DNA from: Virgisporangium aliadipatigenens
Lineage (GTDB): Bacteria > Actinomycetota > Actinomycetes > Mycobacteriales > Micromonosporaceae
Direction of reading: 5' to 3'
Assembly (NCBI RefSeq): GCF_016863615.1
Contig: NZ_BOPF01000023.1
Coordinates: 1 to 64,000, forward strand
DNA: 64,000 nucleotides
Shown: positions 26,881-35,352 of the stretch, in pieces
Layout: each line of letters opens with the position of its first letter
Numbering within the stretch: position 1 is the first letter of the stretch
The notes under the pieces: model-generated
What the model saw: the letters and a program-made list of their open reading frames with translations, nothing else
Databases searched by the model: none
Told to the model about the DNA's origin: nothing
Position numbers and translations under genes: made by a program

Positions 26881-29178
26881 GTGGGGCGCATTCCCGTCGC
26901 GGCACGGCCGGATCCCGTGCTCACCGGACTCGCCGCCCTGGTCGTGCTGTACGGCGCGTGGTGCCTGAGCGACCTCGGCGGTTCGGACGTGAGATCGCAC
27001 GTCCTGCTGCCGATCCAGGTCGTGTGCGACGCGATCTTCACCGTCCTCGCGTTCCGCGTCTCGGCGCTGCCCGGGCACGACACGCCGACCCGGCGGTTCT
27101 GGCGGGTGCTGAGCGTCGCCGGGATCTGGTTCGCGTTCGGGGACCTGCTGGGTGCGGTGCGGACGTTCCTCTACACGACGCCGCCGACGCTGGAGAACTC
27201 GCCGTTGCGGGCGGCGTTCTTCTTCGGCGGGGTCGTGCCGATCGTGGTCACGATCCTGCGGCATCCGGGTCCGCCGCGCACCGGCGCCGAGCGGTTGCGG
27301 TTCTGGCTGGACTGCGCGGCGTTCCTGCTGGCGGGTGGGCTGTTGGCGCAGTCCGTGGCCGGCCTGCCCATCGGGGCCGGGCGCCGCGAGATGATCACCG
27401 GGCTTCTCGCCGCGGCGCTCGTCCTTGTCGCGACGTTCGCGGTGATCAAGCTTGTGCTCAGTGGAACGGCACCGATCACGCGCCGCGCCGCGGCTCCCCT
27501 GTTCGGCGCGCTGGCCGTGATGGGGATCGGGCTCGCCTACCGCACCAGCGGCCTCGGCACGGCCGACGACCCCGTGTCGCTCGTGTTGCGGCTGATGCCG
27601 ACGGTGCTGCTGGTCGCCGCGCCGCGGATCCAGGGGCTGCAACTACGGGCCGATCCCGGCGCGCTCGACCGGGCGTACCAGGCCAAGAGCCTGCTCCCCG
27701 CGACCAGCGTCATCGTCGTGGGGTCGATGTTCTTCCTGCTGCCCGACGACCCGGACCCGCAGCAGATCGTGCTCCTCGCCGGCGTTCCCGTCGTCGCGGT
27801 GCTGGCGATCGCCCGCTACCTGCTCGCCGAACGGGACAGCAGCGCCGTCATCAAGCGCCTCGACGCCACCCTCGACGAGTTGCGCGGCCGCGAGGGCGAA
27901 CTGCGCGAGCAGTCCACGCACGACCCGCTGACCGGCCTGCTCAACCGGGCCGGCTTCGTCGAGCACTCGGCCCGACGCGAACGCGACGCGCTGCTCCTCG
28001 TCGACGTCGACGACTTCAAGACCGTCAACGACACCCTCGGGCACGGCGTCGGCGACGCACTCCTGCGCGTCGTCGCCGAACGCCTGCGCGCCATCACCCG
28101 CGCCGACGACCTCGTGGCCCGCATCGGCGCGGACGAGTTCGCCCTGCTGGCCGGCGACCTGACCGACGAGGAGACCGAGCACCTCGCCGAACGCGTTCTC
28201 GCCGACCTCGCCCACCCGGTGCGCGTCGGCGACCACGAACTCGCCGTGCGCGCCTCGGTCGGCATCGCGACCTCGTGCCACGCCGGTTCGACGGACGCGC
28301 TGATCCGCAACGCCGACATCGCCCTGTACGCCGCCAAGGACCGCGGCAAGGGCATGTTCCAGCGCTACCTGCCGGAGATGGGCGAACGGATCGTGGAGGC
28401 GGCCCGCCTGTCGAGGCACCTGCGCGAGGCGATCGGCACCGACCAGTTCCACCTGCTCTATCAACCGATCGTGGACCTCGACACGGGCCGGATCCGCGGC
28501 GTGGAGACGCTCGTGCGCTGGGTCCATCCCGAACGCGGCCCGGTCTCGCCCGCGGAGTTCATTCCGGTCGCCGAGAACACCGGCCTGATCGTGCCGCTCG
28601 GCCGGTGGATCCTCGCCGAGGCGTGCCGGCAGGCGGCCGAGTGGCGGGCGACCGACCCGAACGCCCGCCACCTGACCGTGAGCGTCAACGTCGCCGGCCG
28701 GCAGCTGGAGGAACCGGGCTTCGTCGCCGAGGTGACCGGCCTGCTGGACGAGACCGGCCTGCCGCCGGACCGCCTCACCATCGAGGTCACCGAGACGGCC
28801 GTGATCGAGGGCGGCGACGTCGTCGACGTCCTGAACGACCTGCGCGCCCTCGGCCTGGGGCTGGCCCTGGACGACTTCGGCACGGCGGCCTCCTCGCTGG
28901 GGCTGCTGCTGACCTGCCCGGTGAGCCAGCTGAAGCTGGACCGCTCGTTCGTGGAGGCGGTCACCACCACCGACCGGCAGGCGGCCGTCGCGACGGCGGT
29001 GATCCAGATGGCGCGGGCGCTGCGGCTGCGCGCCGTCGCCGAGGGCATCGAGACCACCGAACAGGCGGAGTACCTGCGCCACCTCGGATACCGGCTGGGC
29101 CAGGGCTTCCTGTTCGCCCGGCCGCTGCCCCCGGGCGAGATCACGCAGCGCCTCGCGGCCGCCCCGGTGCGGGTATGA
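26881..29178 (+). CDS. Membrane GGDEF-EAL protein with degenerate GGDEF (GADEF) motif
   Basis: Cyclic-di-GMP signalling protein of 765 residues. The first ~320 residues form about nine to ten transmembrane helices, a probable sensory module. A short linker (SSAVIKRLDATLDELRGREGELREQ) leads to the GGDEF domain, whose active site reads GADEF (about residue 415) instead of GGDEF, while the I-site RxxD (RADD) is kept. The EAL domain has ETL for EAL (about residue 541), followed by LVRW, and DDFGTA near 664. Cyclase activity is doubtful; phosphodiesterase activity is possible. GTG 26881 was chosen because GGAGG precedes it and the hydrophobic segment starts there. Its stop overlaps the start of a near-equal-length paralogue in ATGA. 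Confidence 0.88.
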   Translation: MGRIPVAARPDPVLTGLAALVVLYGAWCLSDLGGSDVRSHVLLPIQVVCDAIFTVLAFRVSALPGHDTPTRRFWRVLSVAGIWFAFGDLLGAVRTFLYTTPPTLENSPLRAAFFFGGVVPIVVTILRHPGPPRTGAERLRFWLDCAAFLLAGGLLAQSVAGLPIGAGRREMITGLLAAALVLVATFAVIKLVLSGTAPITRRAAAPLFGALAVMGIGLAYRTSGLGTADDPVSLVLRLMPTVLLVAAPRIQGLQLRADPGALDRAYQAKSLLPATSVIVVGSMFFLLPDDPDPQQIVLLAGVPVVAVLAIARYLLAERDSSAVIKRLDATLDELRGREGELREQSTHDPLTGLLNRAGFVEHSARRERDALLLVDVDDFKTVNDTLGHGVGDALLRVVAERLRAITRADDLVARIGADEFALLAGDLTDEETEHLAERVLADLAHPVRVGDHELAVRASVGIATSCHAGSTDALIRNADIALYAAKDRGKGMFQRYLPEMGERIVEAARLSRHLREAIGTDQFHLLYQPIVDLDTGRIRGVETLVRWVHPERGPVSPAEFIPVAENTGLIVPLGRWILAEACRQAAEWRATDPNARHLTVSVNVAGRQLEEPGFVAEVTGLLDETGLPPDRLTIEVTETAVIEGGDVVDVLNDLRALGLGLALDDFGTAASSLGLLLTCPVSQLKLDRSFVEAVTTTDRQAAVATAVIQMARALRLRAVAEGIETTEQAEYLRHLGYRLGQGFLFARPLPPGEITQRLAAAPVRV

Positions 29179-31466
29179 GGAGGCCCGATCCGATCCTGCT
29201 GGTGCTCGCGGCGTGCACGACGGCGTCGGTCGCCTGGTTCGGTCTCGGCGACGAACACGCGCGGCTGCTCACGGTCTGGCCGCTGCGGGTCGCCTGCGAT
29301 CTGGCGTTCGTGGTGCTGACCCGCCGGGTCGCCGGCATGGCGGTGCTCGGCCCGGCGACCCGCCGCTTCTGGTGGTCGCTCAGCAGCGCGGGCCTGCTGT
29401 TCGGGGTGGGCGACGCCTACCAGGCGGTGCAGATGGTGCGGGCCCCGTCGGCGACGCTGCTCGACGGGACCCAGGTGCAGTGGGCGCTGATCCTCACCGG
29501 GATGGCCCAGGTGGTGCTGACGATGCTGCGCCACCCGTCGCCGAAACGCACCTTCGGCGAGTGGCTGCGGTTCGGGCTGGACGCGGCCGGGTTCCTCATG
29601 GCGGGCGGGCTGCTCGTGTGGTCGCTGGCCTCGCTGCCGGGTGTCCTCGACGAGGAGGACGTCCTCAGCGTGGCGGGCGCGGGGGCGCTGCTGCTCGTGG
29701 CGGCGTTCGCCACGGTGAAGCTGATCCTGAGCGGCAACGCGCCGATCAGCCGGGTCGCCGCGGTTCCCGGGCTGCTGGCCGCCGGGCTGGCGTTCACCAC
29801 GCTGGTGCTGGACATCCTCGAGCGCTCGCCCGGCACGTCGGCGGCCGGGATGGCGCTGTGCGTCGGGCCGGCGGTGCTGATGGCGTTCGTGCCCCGGGTG
29901 CAGGAACTGCAGCTGCGGGCCGACGCGTCGGCGGTGTCCCGGCCGTACTTCGGGCAGAGCCTGATCCCGCTGACCGGATGCGCGACGGTGCTGGTGCAGG
30001 CGTCGATGGCGCTGCCCCGGCCGACGCTGCGGGACCTGGTGCTGGTGCTCGGCGTCGTCGCCGTGTCGGTCGTCATGGTCACCCGGCAGGAGCTGAACAC
30101 CCGCGACAACATCGGTGTCATCAAGCGCCTCGACACGACCCTGCTGGAACTGCGCGGCCGCGAACGCGACCTGCAGCAGCAGGCGGCGCGGGACCCGCTG
30201 ACCGGCCTGTTCAACCGGGCCGGCTTCGCCGCGGAGGCGCAGCGCGTCCTCGCCGACGAGGCACACGACCGGGGCTGCGCGCTCATGCTCATCGACCTGG
30301 ACGACTTCAAGACGGTGAACGACACCCGCGGCCACCCGTTCGGCGACGCGCTGCTGGCCTCCGTGGCCGAACGCCTGCGCCGCACGGTGCGCCCGCTGGA
30401 TCTGGTGGCCCGCCTCGGCGGTGACGAGTTCGCGATCCTCGCCTGCGACCTGACGGCGGAGGCGGCCGACGCCCTGGCCGAACGCCTGCTCGTCGAGCTC
30501 ACCGTCCCGCTGGCCGTCGACGGACACGCCCTGGTGGTGCGCGCCTCGGTCGGCGTCGCGCACGGCACGCCCGAGGCCGGCATGGACGAGATGATCCGGG
30601 ACGCCGACATCGCCATGTACGCCGCGAAGGACCGGGGCAAGGGCACGTTCCGCCGCTACCACCCGGAGATGGGCGAACAGCTCGTCGAACGCGCGCACCT
30701 CGGCGCGGAGCTGGAGAAGGCGATCGGCACCGATCAGATCCGGCTGCTCTACCAGCCGATCGTGGACCTGGTGACGGGCCGCATGACCGGCGTGGAGGCG
30801 CTGACCCGCTGGCACCACCCCGAACGCGGCCCCGTCTCGCCGGCGGAGTTCATCCCGATCGCGGAGTACACCGGGCTGATCGTGCCGCTGGGCCGGTGGA
30901 TCCTGGCCGAGGCGTGCCGGCAGGCGGCGGCGTGGCGGGACGCGTTCGACGAGGCCGCCGACCTGGTGGTGAACGTCAACGTCGCCGGCCGCCAGCTGAT
31001 GGAGCCGGGGTTCGTGGACGAGGTGGCGGGTGTGCTGCGGCGCACCGGCCTGCCGGCGCGGCAGCTGACGGTGGAGGTGACCGAGACGGCGGTGCTCCGC
31101 GGCGAGGTGACGGACGTGCTGCAGCGGCTGCGCGATCTCGGCGTGGGGCTGGCGCTGGACGACTTCGGCACGGCGGCGTCGTCGCTGGGGCTGCTGCTGA
31201 CCTGTCCGGTGAGCGTGTTGAAGCTGGACCGGTCGTTCGTGGAGGGGGTCACGACGGCGGACCGGCAGTCGGCCGTGGCGACGGCGGTGATCCAGATGGC
31301 GGCGGCGTTGAAGCTGCGCGCGGTCGCCGAGGGCATCGAGACCGTCGAACAGGCGAGCTACCTGCGCCGGCTCGGGTACCGCTACGGGCAGGGCTTCCTG
31401 TTCGCCAGGCCGCTGCCGGTGGACGAGGTCGCCGGCTGGTTCAGGGAGACAGAAGCGCGCGTGTGA
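29175..31466 (+). CDS. Membrane GGDEF-EAL protein, intact motifs (tandem paralogue)
   Basis: Protein of 763 residues, co-linear with the preceding gene: about nine to ten transmembrane helices, the linker VIKRLDTTLLELRGRERDLQQQ, an intact GGDEF (about residue 414) with RPLD as I-site, then an EAL domain with EALTRW (about residue 540), DDFGTA, and KLDRSFVEG. Both activities are therefore possible. ATG 29175 overlaps the stop of the first paralogue (TGA 29176-29178), so the pair is translationally coupled and may form a heteromeric sensor. The 3' end overlaps the convergent phosphatase gene by 26 bases. The in-frame extension upstream to 26685 is an artefact of GC-rich codons. Confidence 0.92.
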   Translation: MRRPDPILLVLAACTTASVAWFGLGDEHARLLTVWPLRVACDLAFVVLTRRVAGMAVLGPATRRFWWSLSSAGLLFGVGDAYQAVQMVRAPSATLLDGTQVQWALILTGMAQVVLTMLRHPSPKRTFGEWLRFGLDAAGFLMAGGLLVWSLASLPGVLDEEDVLSVAGAGALLLVAAFATVKLILSGNAPISRVAAVPGLLAAGLAFTTLVLDILERSPGTSAAGMALCVGPAVLMAFVPRVQELQLRADASAVSRPYFGQSLIPLTGCATVLVQASMALPRPTLRDLVLVLGVVAVSVVMVTRQELNTRDNIGVIKRLDTTLLELRGRERDLQQQAARDPLTGLFNRAGFAAEAQRVLADEAHDRGCALMLIDLDDFKTVNDTRGHPFGDALLASVAERLRRTVRPLDLVARLGGDEFAILACDLTAEAADALAERLLVELTVPLAVDGHALVVRASVGVAHGTPEAGMDEMIRDADIAMYAAKDRGKGTFRRYHPEMGEQLVERAHLGAELEKAIGTDQIRLLYQPIVDLVTGRMTGVEALTRWHHPERGPVSPAEFIPIAEYTGLIVPLGRWILAEACRQAAAWRDAFDEAADLVVNVNVAGRQLMEPGFVDEVAGVLRRTGLPARQLTVEVTETAVLRGEVTDVLQRLRDLGVGLALDDFGTAASSLGLLLTCPVSVLKLDRSFVEGVTTADRQSAVATAVIQMAAALKLRAVAEGIETVEQASYLRRLGYRYGQGFLFARPLPVDEVAGWFRETEARV

Positions 31467-32031
31467 GCGGGCCGACGGTGGCCTCGATCTCGTCGGCGAC
31501 GCGGGAGAAGTAGCTGTCGCCGCGCCCCCACGGGTCGTCGAGATCGTCCTGCGGCAGCGGCGGCCGGTCGCCGCGCAGCTTCGCGACGGCCTCGACGAGC
31601 GCGACCCCGCGGGCCTCCACGGCCTCGGCCGTCGGCGCGAACGCCGGCAGCGGGTCGAGGTCGACGTCGCGCAGCAGCCGCCCGAACTCCCCCAGCACGA
31701 AGGTGCGCGCGGCGGCGTCGGGCCGCATCTCCTGCGCGAACTCCCGCTGTTCCCCCGTGGCGGTGAGGATCAGGTCGGACGCCTCGATGAGGTCGGACGC
31801 GAGCTTCCGCGCCGCGAACCGCTCCGCGTCCCCACCCCGCGCCCGGACCTGACGGGCGGCCGACGGATCCATGCCCGACCCGACGTGCCACCCCCCGGTA
31901 CCGGCCCCGTGCACGAGCAGCAGTTCGGACGCGAGATCCCCGACGAGCTCCCGCGCGGCAAGGACGGTGAGCCGCTCCGCCATCGGCGACCGGCAGATGT
32001 TCCCCATGCACACATGCAAGATCCCGAACAA
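31441..32031 (-). CDS. Low-molecular-weight protein-tyrosine phosphatase
   Basis: Cysteine-dependent phosphatase of 196 residues, probably acting on phosphotyrosine proteins. The P-loop is HVCMGNICRSP (Cys8, Arg14), matching CxxxxCR-S; the general-acid region is the DDPWGRGDSYFSRV segment near residue 165. The length exceeds the usual 150-160 residues because of an insertion in the middle. The gene follows tsaC and prmC in the actinobacterial order. A stable hairpin lies in the 97-base gap between it and tsaC. The 3' end overlaps the convergent GGDEF-EAL gene. Confidence 0.88.
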   Translation of the reverse strand: MFGILHVCMGNICRSPMAERLTVLAARELVGDLASELLLVHGAGTGGWHVGSGMDPSAARQVRARGGDAERFAARKLASDLIEASDLILTATGEQREFAQEMRPDAAARTFVLGEFGRLLRDVDLDPLPAFAPTAEAVEARGVALVEAVAKLRGDRPPLPQDDLDDPWGRGDSYFSRVADEIEATVGPLTRALLSP

Positions 32032-32043
32032 CGCTAGATCCGC

Positions 32044-32116
32044 GCGATCTTGCAGTTGTGGTGGGCGCGAATCACCGCAGATTCGGGCACGCCGGGCGCC
32101 ACAACTGCAAGATCGC
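32044..32116. repeat. Intergenic palindrome with 18-bp arms (GATCTTGCAGTTGTGG family)
   Basis: Perfect inverted repeat: left arm 32044-32061 and right arm 32099-32116 (core GATCTTGCAGTTGTGG and its complement), separated by 37 bases that themselves hold a small nested inverted repeat CGAATC / GATTCG. It fills the gap between the tsaC stop and the phosphatase start, both on the minus strand. It would form a long stable hairpin in the message, with no T-run. It has the shape of a repetitive extragenic palindrome; from memory, similar sequences occur widely in Micromonosporaceae genomes, but this could not be checked here. Confidence 0.75.
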
Positions 32117-32128
32117 CGTAGCAGCGGC

Positions 32129-32773
32129 TCACTCCGGGACCTCGATGTCCGGGGCCACCTCGCGGAGCTTCTCCAGCGGGATCGCCCCGGCCCGGACCAG
32201 CTTCGGACGGGTCTGGGTGACGTCGATGATGGTGCTCGCCACCGGGTCGGGCGTCTCGCCGGCCTCCAGGTACACGCTCACCCCGTACCCGAACTGCTCG
32301 CGCGCCTGGTCGGCGGTCAGCGCCGGCGGCTGGCCGTGCTTGTTGGCGCTGGAGACCCCCATCGGGCCGGTCTGGCGCAGCACCTCCAGCGCGACGGGGT
32401 GCAGCGGCATCCGCACGCCGACGGTGCCGCCGGACTCGCCGAGGTCCCACTGGAGGCTGGCGGCGTGCTCGACGATGATCGTCAGCCCGCCCGGCCAGAA
32501 GGCCTCCATCAGGTCGCGGGCCACCGCCGGCAGGCCGTAGACCAGGCCGTCGACCGTCTGGCGGGAGCCGACGAGCACGGGCACTGGCTGGGTGCGGTCG
32601 CGACCCTTCGCGTTTTGCAGGGCGGTGATCGCCCAGGACTTGAAGGCGTCCGCGCCGATCCCGTAGACGGTGTCGGTCGGCATCACGATCAGGTCACCGC
32701 GCTGGACCGCCTCGACGGCCGCGGTGATCCCCCGCTCCCTCTCCTCCAATTTGGAGCAGTCGTAGAGCATCAT
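32129..32773 (-). CDS. tsaC: Threonylcarbamoyl-AMP synthase (Sua5/YciO/TsaC family)
   Basis: Makes threonylcarbamoyl-AMP from threonine, bicarbonate and ATP for the t6A37 modification of ANN-decoding tRNAs. The 214-residue single-domain protein has GDLIVMPTDTVYGIGADAF, the KGRDRTQPVPVLV segment (Lys/Arg motif), FWPGGLTIIVEH, and GVRMPLHP, with the SSANKHGQPPA loop. The Sua5 C-terminal domain is absent, so it is TsaC-like. Two adjacent ATGs (32773 and 32770) can serve as start. It lies 62 bases after prmC on the same strand. Confidence 0.93.
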   Translation of the reverse strand: MMLYDCSKLEERERGITAAVEAVQRGDLIVMPTDTVYGIGADAFKSWAITALQNAKGRDRTQPVPVLVGSRQTVDGLVYGLPAVARDLMEAFWPGGLTIIVEHAASLQWDLGESGGTVGVRMPLHPVALEVLRQTGPMGVSSANKHGQPPALTADQAREQFGYGVSVYLEAGETPDPVASTIIDVTQTRPKLVRAGAIPLEKLREVAPDIEVPE

Positions 32774-32793
32774 CTATCCACTCCTGTTCGCGA

Positions 32794-32822
32794 CTGCGGT
32801 CCTCGCAAGCTGCGGTCCTCGC
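32794..32822. repeat. Short tandem duplication between prmC and tsaC
   Basis: The 13-mer CTGCGGTCCTCGC occurs at 32794-32806 and again at 32810-32822, period 16. It lies in the 62-base spacer on the shared minus-strand transcript. It is too small to be a CRISPR or element boundary; probably a local duplication. Confidence 0.35.
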
Positions 32823-32835
32823 GCTTCACGGTCAA

Positions 32836-33735
32836 TCAGTCTCCCAGACGCACCGCGGTCGCGAATCGCGGGCGTCCGACCAGGTCCGTGTGGGTGACGA
32901 TCCGGTCGAACCGGCACCCGGCCCGCAGCAGGTCGACCACGCCGGCGGCGTGCGTCTCGTCGTGCTCCAACGCGAGGGTGCCGCCGGCTCTCAGCAGCCC
33001 GGCGGCCCGTGCGGCGATGCCGCGGATCACGTCGAGCCCGTCCGTTCCGCCGAACACCGCCACCGCCGGATCATGCGCGGCGACCTCCGGCGGAACCGGA
33101 GTCCCGTCCGGCACATACGGTGGGTTACACAGCACGAGGTCGACCGTTCCGTCGACGGCGCACAGGATGTCCGGGTCGGTGGCGTCCCCAGGGACGACCG
33201 TTATCGACGTGCCTTCCGAGTTGCGTCGCAGCCACCCGAGCGCGGCGTCGTCGCGTTCGACGGCGTACACGCGGGCGGTGCTCCGTTCGTGCGCGACGGA
33301 ACGGGCGATCGCCCCGGAACCGCTGCACAGGTCCACGACGACCGGTGCGTCGAGGCCGGCGACGGCGGCCAGTCCGAGATCGACGAGCATCTCCGTCTCC
33401 GGCCGGGGCACGAACACCCCGGGGCCGACGGCGAGTTCGACGTACCGGAACGGCGCCCGCCCCGTGATGTGCTGCAACGGCTCGTGCCCGGCACGGCGTT
33501 TCAGCAGTGTTTCCAACCGCTCTACCTGTGACAAAGTGAGCCCCGTCACGCTGTGGAGTCGGGTTCGCGGGACATCAAGGACAAACGCCACAAGTTCCTG
33601 GGCATCGACGCCAGCCGACGGCAGATTGGCACCGGACAAAACGGAAGTCGCGTTCATGATTGCCCGGCGCAGTGAAATTAACCGATTCGGTGACGTGTCG
33701 GCAGACACAGAAGACACCCCATAATCATGGTGCAT
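32836..33735 (-). CDS. prmC: Release factor glutamine methyltransferase
   Basis: SAM-dependent methylation of the GGQ glutamine of release factors RF1 and RF2. The 299-residue protein has a helical N-terminal domain (DAQELVAFVLDVPRTRLHSVTGLTLS, RRAGHEPLQHITGRAPFRYVELAVGPGVFVPRPETEMLVD), the SAM-binding loop DLCSGSGA at 135-142, and the catalytic NPPY at 204-207. ATG 33735 is preferred, but a GTG six codons later is possible. The gene is divergent from the TPR-GGDEF gene across about 70 bases and is separated from prfA by two c-di-GMP genes and a small ORF, whereas the two are adjacent in many actinobacteria. Confidence 0.93.
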   Translation of the reverse strand: MHHDYGVSSVSADTSPNRLISLRRAIMNATSVLSGANLPSAGVDAQELVAFVLDVPRTRLHSVTGLTLSQVERLETLLKRRAGHEPLQHITGRAPFRYVELAVGPGVFVPRPETEMLVDLGLAAVAGLDAPVVVDLCSGSGAIARSVAHERSTARVYAVERDDAALGWLRRNSEGTSITVVPGDATDPDILCAVDGTVDLVLCNPPYVPDGTPVPPEVAAHDPAVAVFGGTDGLDVIRGIAARAAGLLRAGGTLALEHDETHAAGVVDLLRAGCRFDRIVTHTDLVGRPRFATAVRLGD

Positions 33736-33804
33736 CGTCGCTTCTCAGGTGGCGGTGCCCGCCTGCTCCTCAGCGCGCGGCCTTGCGAAAGGTGGTGTGT
33801 ACCG

Positions 33805-35352
33805 GTGACGCCCGCCCTCGACGGCCGACCCGGCCTGACCCGACCCGACACCCTCCTGTCCAGTGTGGAGGGGATGCTGTTCGACGACCGGGCCGAGGAG
33901 GCGCTGGCGGTCAGCCGCCGGCTGGTGCACGCCGACGACCTTCGCGTGCGGGTGGACGCCCGGATCTTCGGTCTCGTGGCACTGATCAACCTCGACCGTG
34001 CCGACGAGTACGCCGCCGCCGTCGACGCCGCGTTCGAAGCGGCCCGCCAGTATCCCGAGCCCGGTCGCTACGGCCGGCTGCACGCGCTCGCCGCCGTCAC
34101 CGCGTACCGGTTCGGCTCGCTGGAGCGCTGCGTCACGCACATGGTCCGCAGCGCCCAGGCGTTGAACGCCGTCGAGCTGACCGACTCGATGGCCGCCTGG
34201 GGCTGGCACAACCTCGCCATCGCCTACTCGTACACCGGCTTCCACGGCTACGCCCTGTCCGCCATCGAGAAGGCCCGCGAGGTCGCCGACGCGATCGGCC
34301 TGCCCGCCTCCGACTTCGTCTCGCCCGGCATCCGCCTGCGGCTCGCGCTCTCCCTGGACCAGCGCGGCGACACCGACGGCTGCCAGCGCATCCTGCGCGA
34401 CCTGGTGCAGGACGCCAAGCAGAAGATCGCCGACGGGGTGTTCGACAAGATCCGGCCGATCAACCGGACCAACTACGGCTACGCCGCCGCCCGCCTGGCC
34501 GCCCTGGGATTCCGCCGCGCCGCGGAGGGTGTCGACTGCCGTGCGCTCCTGGGCAACGGCACGTCGCGCCGCGCCGCTGACCTCCGTTCCCTCGGAGCGG
34601 TCTGCCTGGCGATCGCCGCGGGGCGCCCGATCGAGGCCGCGGCGCGACTGGAGAGCGTGATCGTCTCCGACGAGACGCTCGGGGCGGCCGAGGCGCCGCG
34701 CCTGCGCGCGCTGGCCTACCTGGCGACCGGCGACCACGCGGCGGCGTACGCGGCGGACCGGCAGGCCTTCCGGGTCGCCTGCGCCGGTATGGAACGCCTC
34801 CACGACCTCTTCATCGACGGCATGGCCGCCCGCCTCGACCACGAGGACCTGCACCGCCGCGTGCAGCTGTACGAGGGCGAGGCCAACACCGACCCGCTCA
34901 CCGGCCTGCCCAACCGCCGCTATCTCGAGCGGTACGTCGCCGACCTGGTCGGCCACGGCAAGTCCGCGATCCTCGGCGTGTGCGACCTCGACGGCTTCAA
35001 GACCGTCAACACCGTCCACGGCCACCTCTCCGGCGACCTGGTGCTGCAGCGCGTCGCCGGCATCCTCAACCGCGTCATGCGCAAGGGCGACTTCGTGGCC
35101 CGCTACGGCGGCGACGAGTTCGTGGTGCTGCTGCCGACGACGTCCCGCGCCGAGGCGCACGAGATCGCGCGCCGCATCGTCGGGGCCGTCAAGGGCGAGG
35201 ACTGGCAGGCGCTGGTCCCGGGCACGCCGATCAGCGTCACGATCGGCTGGGCCGGGGTGGGCGGCGACGGCGGGTTCACCACGGTGCAGGAGGCGTTCGA
35301 GGCCGCCGATCACGCCATGCTCGCCGCCAAGACCCGCCCGCGCGCCAGCTAG
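33805..35352 (+). CDS. TPR-like/GGDEF diguanylate cyclase
   Basis: Cytosolic predicted diguanylate cyclase of 515 residues. The first ~370 residues are helical repeats of the TPR type (ALAVSRRLVHADDLRVRVDARIFGLVALINLDRADEYAAAVDAAFEAARQYPEPGR; MAAWGWHNLAIAYSYTGFHGYALSAIEKAREV). The GGDEF domain begins at NTDPLTGLPNRRYLE, with active site GGDEF near residue 435 and the I-site RKGD just before it, so activity and feedback inhibition are both expected. GTG 33805 is preferred to the upstream in-frame ATG 33727, which overlaps prmC; AAAGGTGG precedes the GTG. The gene ends four bases inside the convergent GGDEF-EAL gene. Confidence 0.9.
   Translation: MTPALDGRPGLTRPDTLLSSVEGMLFDDRAEEALAVSRRLVHADDLRVRVDARIFGLVALINLDRADEYAAAVDAAFEAARQYPEPGRYGRLHALAAVTAYRFGSLERCVTHMVRSAQALNAVELTDSMAAWGWHNLAIAYSYTGFHGYALSAIEKAREVADAIGLPASDFVSPGIRLRLALSLDQRGDTDGCQRILRDLVQDAKQKIADGVFDKIRPINRTNYGYAAARLAALGFRRAAEGVDCRALLGNGTSRRAADLRSLGAVCLAIAAGRPIEAAARLESVIVSDETLGAAEAPRLRALAYLATGDHAAAYAADRQAFRVACAGMERLHDLFIDGMAARLDHEDLHRRVQLYEGEANTDPLTGLPNRRYLERYVADLVGHGKSAILGVCDLDGFKTVNTVHGHLSGDLVLQRVAGILNRVMRKGDFVARYGGDEFVVLLPTTSRAEAHEIARRIVGAVKGEDWQALVPGTPISVTIGWAGVGGDGGFTTVQEAFEAADHAMLAAKTRPRAS

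Noticed and set aside
26685-31466. A single open frame of 1593 codons on the plus strand
   Set aside because: Its first part is out of frame with the true first GGDEF-EAL gene, giving Arg/Pro/Ala-rich nonsense; only the part from 29175 is a real protein. GC-rich codons keep shadow frames open.
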